The notes under the pieces are model-generated. The model ran no database searches and was not told the origin of the DNA. It saw only the letters and a list, made by a program, of their open reading frames with translations. Positions 8,501-14,697 of a stretch of DNA of 34,542 bases are shown here, one piece after another. Origin of the DNA: Thermodesulfatator atlanticus DSM 21156 (lineage in GTDB: Bacteria > Desulfobacterota > Thermodesulfobacteria > Thermodesulfobacteriales > Thermodesulfatatoraceae); assembly GCF_000421585.1 (NCBI RefSeq), contig NZ_ATXH01000026.1:1-34542 (forward strand). The letters run 5' to 3'. Position 1 is the first letter of the stretch. Each line of letters starts with the position of its first letter. A program made the translations under genes and the position numbers.

Positions 8501-9088
8501 ATGATCGGATTAATACTTGCCGGAGGAAGGGCTGTTCGTTTTGGGGGAGGGAAATGCAAGGCTTCCCTTGCTGGCAAACCTTTAATAAATTGGGTTTTTA
8601 ACTCTTTAAAAGAAATTTGTGATGAAGTCTGGCTTTCTATAAGAGAAGAACAAAAAAAAGATTTTGACATCCAAGTTCAACAAATCACATATGATGAAAC
8701 ACCAGGGGCGGGCCCTGCTCAGGCTTTATTAGGTGCCTTAAGAAGGCTGCCCTCTCAACAAAAGTTTTTACTTGCTACGAGCTGTGACCAACCTCTTATT
8801 CAAGAAAAACTTCTTAAAGAGCTGATTTCATTCGCTTCCCCTCACTACAAGGCTGTCCTTTTTAAGGATGAAACAGGCCGCCTACTTCCCTTTCCAGGCA
8901 TTTACCATAAAGATCTTAGCCGAGAAAAAACAATTAAATCTTTTAAGGAAATAGTTGCCAAGGAGAATTGCCTGGTGATACCACCTGACATTTGGCGTAA
9001 ATGGGATGCCCAAGGCCTCAGCTTTTATAACGTTAATTACCGTGACGACTTACTGGGTCTTGAAAAGCATTTATTACACATCAAATAA
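8501..9088 (+). CDS. mobA: Molybdenum cofactor guanylyltransferase (MobA-like nucleotidyltransferase)
   Basis: The protein (195 aa from ATG 8501) has the N-terminal signature LILAGGRAVRFGGGKCKASL, which matches the NTP-transferase motif LAGGxSxRxGxxK of MobA; the usual RMG is RFG here. A second motif SCDQPLI near residue 90 corresponds to the metal-binding CDxP of the family. MobA adds GMP to molybdopterin to make the guanine dinucleotide form of the cofactor used by DMSO-reductase-family enzymes such as formate dehydrogenases. The ATG at 8501 is preferred over an upstream TTG at 8474 because translation then starts just before the first beta strand and AAGGG lies 8 nt upstream. It stands alone between the divergent apr operon and the convergent hydrogenase operon. 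A related nucleotidyltransferase such as MocA cannot be fully excluded. Confidence 0.8.
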   Translation: MIGLILAGGRAVRFGGGKCKASLAGKPLINWVFNSLKEICDEVWLSIREEQKKDFDIQVQQITYDETPGAGPAQALLGALRRLPSQQKFLLATSCDQPLIQEKLLKELISFASPHYKAVLFKDETGRLLPFPGIYHKDLSREKTIKSFKEIVAKENCLVIPPDIWRKWDAQGLSFYNVNYRDDLLGLEKHLLHIK

Positions 9089-9302
9089 CAGCGCCCTTTG
9101 TAAAATACCCACCCAGGATCCGTTCCCATTTTTCGGAGAAAAAAAATGAAGAATCTGTAAATTGATTACCGGATCCTACGCTGCCACTTCGCTCTTTTCA
9201 GGGCTTCGGCTCAGGGCGACAATGTTCTGACTGCTTAGAAAAACAGTAGGAACCAGCCCCTATCATGCCACTTCTTGCCCTCTAGCGATGAAAAGAACCA
9301 AA
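9089..9302. other. Intergenic region with degenerate repeat elements
   Basis: No gene is visible. The stretch contains two GGATCC sites (9116-9121 and 9171-9176). The first begins a copy of a hairpin repeat also found inverted at 21844-21878. The part after 9177 (TTCGGCTCAGGGCGACAATG) resembles decayed intergenic repeats common in bacterial genomes. Confidence 0.45.
9116..9150 (+). repeat. Dispersed GGATCC-hairpin repeat, copy 1 (degenerate)
   Basis: The sequence starts GGATCCGTTCCCATTTTTCG and ends near GAAAAAAAATGAA. It matches the reverse complement of 21844-21878, which starts GGATCCGTTTCCATTTTTCG and closes a hairpin with GAAAAATGGAA. This copy has lost some of the second arm. Confidence 0.6.
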
Positions 9303-9303
9303 C

Positions 9304-9332
9304 AAAAAGCGGCGGAAAATCCACCGCTTTTT
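9304..9332. terminator. Bidirectional terminator between mobA and the hydrogenase operon
   Basis: AAAAAGCGGCGG (9304-9315) pairs with CCACCGCTTTTT (9321-9332) round a 5-nt loop with one mismatch. There is a T-tract on either strand, so it can end both the rightward mobA transcript and the leftward hydrogenase transcript. Confidence 0.85.
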
Positions 9333-9360
9333 AGTCAAGCCTTTAAAGTTTCGCGAAATC

Positions 9361-10011
9361 TTAATGGTGTTCTTTCAAGTACTTCCTGCCAGAAAAAATA
9401 CTCGAGATAATACCCTCATCACCAAAAATATCGTTCCAGACCACCAAATAAATATGGACCATGGCAAAAACAGCAAAAATCCAGAAGAGGAAGTAATGCC
9501 AGAGCCTTGCTACCTGCTGATTTCCAAAAATCGCAGTCCCTATCGCATAAATAGTATTGTTTTCGGGATATAACAGGTAAAGCCCTGTAAGAATCATGAT
9601 GAGCCCGAGAAAAGTCATCCCCATGTAAGCGGTCCCGGCCAGGGGGTTATGCCCACCGTGTCCCACGTGCTCATCGGTCAGGTAAAGATAATGTTTGATG
9701 GTGATAAAGAGCCCTCTTATGTTCCGAGGGGTTACAGGGATGAAATCCGTAAAGCGTTCAAAGCGGTTACCAAAAATAAAAAGATACATCCGCACCAATA
9801 CCGCCGCGATAAAAATGTATCCTGCGGCAAAGTGAATAAATCTGACCTTTGCCATAATAAAACTGGTAGGAATTCCTTCCCATACTCCCAAGGCAAAAGG
9901 ATCTCTAATATACCACCCGGTTACACAAAGAGTGGCAATAGATAAGGCAAAGGCCCAGTGATAAAGCCTCATTAAAACGCTCCAAACTTTTACGCGCTTA
10001 TAACCACCCAT
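9361..10011 (-). CDS. [NiFe] hydrogenase b-type cytochrome subunit (HyaC-like)
   Basis: This 216-aa integral membrane protein carries di-haem cytochrome b features of the HyaC/HupC family. It takes electrons from the hydrogenase small subunit and reduces quinone. Four hydrophobic segments are seen, roughly residues 15-35, 55-75, 120-145 and 165-190. Histidines suited to haem ligation occur in RLYHWAFALS (His18), VRFIHFAAGY (near 57) and LWHYFLFWIFAVFAMVHIYL (two His, near 165-185). It is the last gene of the hydrogenase operon, 47 nt after the large subunit with a hairpin in between. This subunit marks the enzyme as a membrane-bound, quinone-linked uptake hydrogenase. Confidence 0.93.
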   Translation of the reverse strand: MGGYKRVKVWSVLMRLYHWAFALSIATLCVTGWYIRDPFALGVWEGIPTSFIMAKVRFIHFAAGYIFIAAVLVRMYLFIFGNRFERFTDFIPVTPRNIRGLFITIKHYLYLTDEHVGHGGHNPLAGTAYMGMTFLGLIMILTGLYLLYPENNTIYAIGTAIFGNQQVARLWHYFLFWIFAVFAMVHIYLVVWNDIFGDEGIISSIFSGRKYLKEHH

Positions 10012-10034
10012 TTTGGCCTCCTTCTAAAACTCAT

Positions 10035-10052
10035 AGGGGGCAAAAGCCCCCT
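10035..10052. other. Intercistronic hairpin between hydrogenase large subunit and cytochrome b genes
   Basis: AGGGGGC (10035-10041), loop AAAA, GCCCCCT (10046-10052) is a perfect 7-bp stem. On the coding (minus) strand no T-tract follows, so it is not a normal terminator for the operon. It could stabilise the upstream mRNA or lower expression of the cytochrome gene. On the plus strand it is followed by TCTTTTTT and would act as a terminator there. Confidence 0.6.
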
Positions 10053-10058
10053 TCTTTT

Positions 10059-11759
10059 TTATAAAGCCTTTACTTTTATAAGCTCCTTGCGCTCGGGATT
10101 AAGCACGTGCACCGCACAGGCAATACACGGGTCAAAGGAATGAATAGTACGCAGAGCCTCAAGTGGTCTTTCAGGATCAGCAACTGGATTACCAACCAAA
10201 GAAGCCTCATAGGGACCCATTTGACCTTTATCGTCACGCGGACTCATGTTCCAGGTGGAAGGAACCACGCACTGATAATTCTCAATACGACCATCTCGAA
10301 TTACACACCAGTGAGAAAGGGTCCCGCGCGGAGCTTCATGGAAGCCTACACCTTTGATAACGCCCTTAGGAAATTCTGGTTTGTTATAAATTTCAAGGTC
10401 GCCCTGTTTGATGTTTTGTACCAATAGACCAAGATGCTTAGGCCCAAGCTCAGCAAGCATAGAGGCCCTAATAGCCCGTGCTAAGTGACGGCCAGGAGTG
10501 GAATGAAGAGCATCAAGCGGTACAGGAGCACCTACTACCGCAGAAAGGGTCTTTACAGCTTTGTCAACCCACTTTTTGGTGAGCTCATGATCTAGGGCAT
10601 ACCCCACCAATACCTGGGCAAGAGGACCTACCTGCATCACCTCTCCCTTGAAGCGTGGTGCCTTTGACCAGGAATATTTGCCATCTGGCTGGAAGTCTGT
10701 GTAATAAGGTTCAGTTTCTTCTTCCCAGGGGTGTTTGGTCCAATTGCCTTTATACCAAGAGTGTGCAATGCATTCGGCTACATTTTCGCGGAAGTAAGGA
10801 TCTTTAAAGCTCTTGATAGGTGTTACGGAAGAGAGATCGCCGTTAAATATTGTTCCACCGGGGAGATCAAACACTTCTCCTTTGGTGTCAAGAGGAAGAT
10901 CAGGAACCGCTAAGTAGTTTTTAACTCCAGCACCATACTTGAGCCACTCTTTGTAAAAAGCACCAACTGCAATAACATCAACCAGATAAACTTCGTGAAC
11001 GAATTTCTTCACTTCTTCAAAGAGCTTTTGGGCAAAAAGAATGCGTTCCATATTGAGGGTGGCTTCGTTATCAGGATTAACCGCAAGGGCCACACCTCCT
11101 ACCACCACACTCTGAATATGAGGGGTCTTACCACCAAAGATAGCGACTATCTGGTTGGCCTTATATTGATATTCAAGGGCCTCAAGATAGTGAGAAACTG
11201 CCAGGAGGTTTACCTCTGGGGGAAGCTTCATCGCAGGGTGGCCCCAGTAACCGTTTTCAAAGGGACCAAGCTGTCCACTGGCCACAAAGGCCTTAAGCTT
11301 TTCCTGGACCTCACGCATGCGGTTGACGTTGTTTCCTGGCCAGGGAGATAAACTTTGGCCAATTTCTGCTGCCTTTTTGGGATCAGCTTGCAGCGCAGAA
11401 ACCACGTCAACCCAGTCAAGCGCAGACAGGTGATAAAAATGAACAATGTGGTCGTGAAGAGCGTGAGCACAAATAATTATGTTTCTGATATATTGAGCAT
11501 TTAAAGGAATTTCTAGGTTCAAAGCATCTTCAACGGATCTCACCGAAGCCAGGGCGTGAACCGTAGTACAAACTCCACAGATACGCTGGGCAAAAGCCCA
11601 GGCATCTTCTGGTTTTTTACCCTTAAGAATAATTTCGATACCGCGCCACATTTGGCCTGAGGACCAGGCATTGGTTATCTGGCCTCCATCAACTTCGATA
11701 TCTATACGTAAATGCCCTTCGATACGGGTTACGGGATCTATAGTAACTTTGTGGGCCAT
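10059..11759 (-). CDS. [NiFe] hydrogenase large (catalytic) subunit, group 1 membrane-bound type
   Basis: This 566-aa protein is the Ni-Fe catalytic subunit of an uptake hydrogenase. The two cysteine pairs that bind the Ni-Fe centre are present: RICGVC (Cys61, Cys64) and DPCIACAVH (Cys545, Cys548). The family is matured by removal of the C-terminal peptide after the His of DPCxxCxxH, here His551, leaving a 15-residue tail (VLNPERKELIKVKAL); the matching protease is encoded at 12947-13441. It has no signal peptide and should be co-exported with the Tat-signal small subunit. The start ATG follows GAGGAGG located in the last codons of the small-subunit gene, which suggests translational coupling. 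The family is HyaB/HupL-like. Confidence 0.97.
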   Translation of the reverse strand: MAHKVTIDPVTRIEGHLRIDIEVDGGQITNAWSSGQMWRGIEIILKGKKPEDAWAFAQRICGVCTTVHALASVRSVEDALNLEIPLNAQYIRNIIICAHALHDHIVHFYHLSALDWVDVVSALQADPKKAAEIGQSLSPWPGNNVNRMREVQEKLKAFVASGQLGPFENGYWGHPAMKLPPEVNLLAVSHYLEALEYQYKANQIVAIFGGKTPHIQSVVVGGVALAVNPDNEATLNMERILFAQKLFEEVKKFVHEVYLVDVIAVGAFYKEWLKYGAGVKNYLAVPDLPLDTKGEVFDLPGGTIFNGDLSSVTPIKSFKDPYFRENVAECIAHSWYKGNWTKHPWEEETEPYYTDFQPDGKYSWSKAPRFKGEVMQVGPLAQVLVGYALDHELTKKWVDKAVKTLSAVVGAPVPLDALHSTPGRHLARAIRASMLAELGPKHLGLLVQNIKQGDLEIYNKPEFPKGVIKGVGFHEAPRGTLSHWCVIRDGRIENYQCVVPSTWNMSPRDDKGQMGPYEASLVGNPVADPERPLEALRTIHSFDPCIACAVHVLNPERKELIKVKAL

Positions 11760-11762
11760 GGT

Positions 11763-12842
11763 TTATTCCTCCTCTTTTTCTTTAGTTACTACTTTTTTAA
11801 CTACACCGGCAGCGGCATGAACTGCCACACCGGCTGCCGCAGCACCAAGGGCAAATTTGCCGATACGCTCAGCCTGCGCAACAATTCCCATACCAGAAGG
11901 CACTTCCGTACCAGGGACATGTTCGTAGAAGGGGATCATGGTATCCCAAAAATCTGGTTCAGTACAACCTATGCAACCATGACCTGCAGAAACCGGCCAC
12001 ACCCCGGCATCACAAAAACGAATAACAGGACAATTTGAATAGGTGACAGGACCTTTACAGCCCACCTTGTAAAGGCAGTAGCCTTTCTTGTGCCCTTCAT
12101 CACCAAACTCTTCCACAAAACGACCTTCGTCAAAATGTGGCCTTCTTTCGCAGTGATCGTGAATTTTACGACCATAGGCAAATTTGGGCCGCCTGAGATG
12201 ATCAAGTTCTGGAAATTTACCAAAGGTAAGAATGTAAGCGATGGTGGCTAACAAGTTATAGCCATTTGGTGGACAACCAGGAATGTTGATAATGGGTTTT
12301 TCTTTGATGACGTCAGATACTCCTACGACCCCTGTGGGATTGGGAGCCGCCGCTGCCACCCCTCCAAAGGCAGCGCACGCCCCGTAAGCAATAATCATGG
12401 AGGCATGCTCACCTACTTCTTTTAAAATCTCCGGGGTGGTCTTTCCGGCAATTTTGCAGTAAACCCCACCATCTTTTAGGCTGATGCCGCCCTCTACCAC
12501 GCAGATGTATTTACCCTTGTACTTTTCTACGGCCTTTTTAAGGTTTTCTTCAGCCTGATGCCCGGCCGCTGCCATAAGGGTTTCGTGGTATTCGAGAGAA
12601 ATTAAATCCAAAATAAGGGTTGCGATATCAGGGTGAGAGGTACGTAAAAGAGCTTCACTACAACCAGTACATTCAACAAAATGAAGCCAGATAACCGGAG
12701 GTCTTTCGGGAGACTTAAGCGCTGCTTCGACCTTTGAAACCATAGAGGCCGGAAGTCCCATTGCTGCGGTAGCAATGGTTGCGGCCTTTAGAAAATCCCT
12801 TCTTCGTAATTTCATAAGTCCGTTCAGACTAAAACGATTCAT
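11763..12842 (-). CDS. [NiFe] hydrogenase small subunit with Tat signal
   Basis: This protein (359 aa) carries three Fe-S clusters that wire the catalytic subunit to the cytochrome. A twin-arginine signal RRRDFLK at residues 13-19 with a hydrophobic stretch directs folded export to the periplasm. The proximal cluster motif CTGC is at residues 58-61. Distal-cluster ligands fall in HDHCERR and GYCLYKVGC, and the medial [3Fe-4S] region is SNCPVIRFCDAGVWPV...CIGC. A hydrophobic Ala-rich helix near residues 325-350 followed by KKVVTKEKEEE is the usual C-terminal membrane anchor. The ATG at 12842 is chosen because GGAGGAGG lies 5 nt upstream; an upstream start at 12857 would place that site inside the gene. 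It is the first gene of the operon. The family is HyaA/HupS-like. Confidence 0.96.
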   Translation of the reverse strand: MNRFSLNGLMKLRRRDFLKAATIATAAMGLPASMVSKVEAALKSPERPPVIWLHFVECTGCSEALLRTSHPDIATLILDLISLEYHETLMAAAGHQAEENLKKAVEKYKGKYICVVEGGISLKDGGVYCKIAGKTTPEILKEVGEHASMIIAYGACAAFGGVAAAAPNPTGVVGVSDVIKEKPIINIPGCPPNGYNLLATIAYILTFGKFPELDHLRRPKFAYGRKIHDHCERRPHFDEGRFVEEFGDEGHKKGYCLYKVGCKGPVTYSNCPVIRFCDAGVWPVSAGHGCIGCTEPDFWDTMIPFYEHVPGTEVPSGMGIVAQAERIGKFALGAAAAGVAVHAAAGVVKKVVTKEKEEE

Positions 12843-12864
12843 GGCTGCCTCCTCCAAATTAATG

Positions 12865-12917
12865 TGCGTAAATTACCCCTTTTGACTATAGTTTTTTTAT
12901 AGGTTAACATGCGTAAA
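12865..12917 (+). repeat. Pair of TGCGTAAA direct repeats in the divergent hydrogenase promoter region
   Basis: TGCGTAAA occurs at 12865-12872 and again at 12910-12917, 45 nt apart (start to start). The two copies bracket the core of both divergent promoters. They could be paired binding sites for a regulator that controls the structural and maturation operons together. This is inference from position and repetition only. Confidence 0.45.
12882..12910 (+). promoter_or_regulatory. Promoter of the hydrogenase maturation operon
   Basis: TTGACT (12882-12887), a 17-nt spacer, and TAACAT (12905-12910) form a reasonable sigma-70 promoter reading rightward, with a start expected near 12917 and a 30-nt leader before the protease ATG. 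It overlaps the leftward promoter, so the two may compete. Confidence 0.55.
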
Positions 12918-12924
12918 AAGTAAA
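12896..12924 (-). promoter_or_regulatory. Promoter of the hydrogenase structural operon
   Basis: On the minus strand TTTACT (12924-12919), a 17-nt spacer and TATAAA (12901-12896) form a promoter for the small-subunit gene, with a start near 12889. It interleaves with the rightward promoter. Confidence 0.5.
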
Positions 12925-12946
12925 GAAATTTTTCACTTATTTTGAC

Positions 12947-13441
12947 ATGAATGGCTCTACAAAAGCTGCTATAATTGGACTGGGAAATATCCTTTTTAAA
13001 GATGAAGGATTCGGTGTTCATCTTGTTAGATATCTCATGAACCATTATCGCTTCCCCGTAAATTGCCAAGTAATTGACGGTGGTTGTGCTGGACTTTCCC
13101 TTCTTGATCTTATGCGTGGGAATGATTTAGTCTTCATCATAGACGTATATCTCTCTCAAGAAGATCCCCCGGGCTCTTATAAAATATTTTCGTGGAATGA
13201 TATCGAAAACTTAAAAGGAAATAACTTTGCGTCCGTCCACCAATTCGGCGTAAAAGACGCCCTAGGAGTAGCAAGGCTTCAGGGAATTGTGCCCGAAGTT
13301 TTTAAAACATATGCTGTAGTACCGGAAAATATGGACCTTGGCCTTGAACTTAGCCCAACCTTAGCAAAGGTTCTACCGCTTCTTGCCGAAAAGGTTGTTA
13401 GCGATTTAACGAACTACAATTTTAAGATAGAAAAGGTATAG
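12947..13441 (+). CDS. Hydrogenase maturation protease (HyaD/HycI family)
   Basis: This 164-aa endopeptidase clips the C-terminal tail from the hydrogenase large subunit after nickel insertion. It begins with the family motif IIGLGNILFKDEGFGVHLVRYL, in which GxGNxLxxDxGxG holds the first acidic Ni-sensing residue. DGGCAGLSLLDLM near residue 45 and FIIDVYL hold the second acidic residue, and VHQFGVKDAL the conserved His region. It is the first gene of the maturation operon, divergent from the structural genes it serves. No clear ribosome site precedes the ATG. Confidence 0.92.
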   Translation: MNGSTKAAIIGLGNILFKDEGFGVHLVRYLMNHYRFPVNCQVIDGGCAGLSLLDLMRGNDLVFIIDVYLSQEDPPGSYKIFSWNDIENLKGNNFASVHQFGVKDALGVARLQGIVPEVFKTYAVVPENMDLGLELSPTLAKVLPLLAEKVVSDLTNYNFKIEKV

Positions 13442-13444
13442 CTT

Positions 13445-13672
13445 ATGTGTCTTGGCGTTCCCATGAAGCTCACAAAAGTCACGTACCCCACAGGTATCGC
13501 TGAAGTTGACGGGGTCAAAAGAGAAGTAAATCTTCAACTCCTTCCAGAAGAAGAAATAAAAGAAGGAGATTATGTAATCGTGCACGTAGGCTTTGCCATC
13601 CAAAAACTAACCCCAGAAGAAGCCGAAGAAACCTGGCGACTTTTAAAACAAGTCCTTGAAAGCCATGCATGA
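13445..13672 (+). CDS. hypC: HypC, hydrogenase maturation chaperone
   Basis: HypC (75 aa) starts MCLGVPMKL, the signature N-terminus of HypC/HupF; after Met removal the Cys2 is the residue that binds the Fe(CN)2CO group with HypD. The rest (GIAEVDGVKREVNL, GDYVIVHVGFAIQKLTPEEAEE) matches the small beta-barrel and C-terminal helix of the family. It lies 3 nt after the protease gene and overlaps the hypA start by 8 nt. Confidence 0.96.
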   Translation: MCLGVPMKLTKVTYPTGIAEVDGVKREVNLQLLPEEEIKEGDYVIVHVGFAIQKLTPEEAEETWRLLKQVLESHA

Positions 13673-14015
13673 AACCTCTCTTGTACTTGCCATGTGTTCC
13701 CAAATAGAAGAAATGGCCCGCGCCCAAAAGGCCCAGGAGGTCCTTTCGATAACCGTGCGAATAGGCGAAGTAGCAGGTGTTGAAGAAGAAATTTTTGCCT
13801 TTGCCTTTGAAGTATATAAAAAAGAAAATCCACTCTTTAAAAAAAGCGAATTAAAAATAGAGAAAATCCCTGCCAGGAAAAAATGCCTGGCCTGTGGTGA
13901 AGAATTTCAAGGCCTTTCTCCCAAAAAGTGTCCTCGTTGCGGAAAAGAACAATTTAGCTACACTGGCGGGGACGAATTACAAATAGCCAAAGTGGAACTA
14001 ATGGTGGAGGATTAA
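13665..14015 (+). CDS. hypA: HypA, nickel-insertion zinc protein
   Basis: HypA (116 aa) delivers nickel with HypB to the hydrogenase large subunit. The start is set at ATG 13665, giving the MHE N-terminus whose His2 is a required Ni ligand; an upstream TTG would hide it. The zinc site is CLAC...CPRC (Cys74, Cys77, Cys89, Cys92). The gene overlaps hypC by 8 nt and ends 1 nt before the hypB start, which indicates tight operon coupling. Confidence 0.96.
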   Translation: MHETSLVLAMCSQIEEMARAQKAQEVLSITVRIGEVAGVEEEIFAFAFEVYKKENPLFKKSELKIEKIPARKKCLACGEEFQGLSPKKCPRCGKEQFSYTGGDELQIAKVELMVED

Positions 14016-14016
14016 A

Positions 14017-14697
14017 ATGTGTGAACATTGTGGCTGCCATGAACGCACCAAAGAAATCACCCTTGAGCATAAAATCCTTTCGGAAAACGAAGCCATTGCG
14101 GAAAGTAACAGGGCCCACTTTAAGGCCAAAGGCATAAAGGCCATAAACCTGATTAGCTCACCCGGCTCCGGGAAAACCACCCTTCTTGAGGCCACCATAG
14201 ACGCCCTGGCAGGCGAAATCCCTATGGCCGTTATTGAAGGAGACCCTGAGACCGAACGCGATGCCGAAAGGATCCGTCAAAAAGGCATTCCCGCAGTGCA
14301 GGTGACCACTGGTGGCGCCTGCCATCTTGACGCCCGTACGGTGCACCGTGCGTTCCACCAGTTAGAAGAAAACCAGTTCAAACTCCTTTTTATAGAAAAC
14401 GTTGGCAATCTCCTTTGCCCCTCAGCCTTTGACCTTGGCGAGGACCTAAGAGTCGTGCTTGTCTCTGTGCCAGAAGGATCTGACAAGCCTGCCAAATACC
14501 CTGCTGCTTTTTATAGGGCCGATATCTTCCTCATCACCAAAATAGACCTTCTTCCTTACTTTGACTTTGATCTCGAAGAGGCCCGTCGCCTGGCACAAGA
14601 ATTAAACCCCAGGTTAAAGATCATCCCCCTTTCCGCTAAGACCGGAGAAGGTATGTCATTGTGGCTGGAAACCCTGAAGGCCTTGGCATCACAGTAA
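14017..14697 (+). CDS. hypB: HypB, nickel-handling GTPase
   Basis: HypB (226 aa) is a SIMIBI-class GTPase that works with HypA in nickel loading. The N-terminal metal site is MCEHCGCHE (Cys2, Cys5, Cys7). The P-loop SPGSGKTT is at residues 48-55. The GTP-dependent dimer metal site GGACHLDA is near 107, and the G4-like motif TKID is near 171. There is no long His-rich storage stretch after the Cys motif, unlike many HypB proteins. The 3' end overlaps the hypF reading frame by 37 nt. Confidence 0.96.
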   Translation: MCEHCGCHERTKEITLEHKILSENEAIAESNRAHFKAKGIKAINLISSPGSGKTTLLEATIDALAGEIPMAVIEGDPETERDAERIRQKGIPAVQVTTGGACHLDARTVHRAFHQLEENQFKLLFIENVGNLLCPSAFDLGEDLRVVLVSVPEGSDKPAKYPAAFYRADIFLITKIDLLPYFDFDLEEARRLAQELNPRLKIIPLSAKTGEGMSLWLETLKALASQ

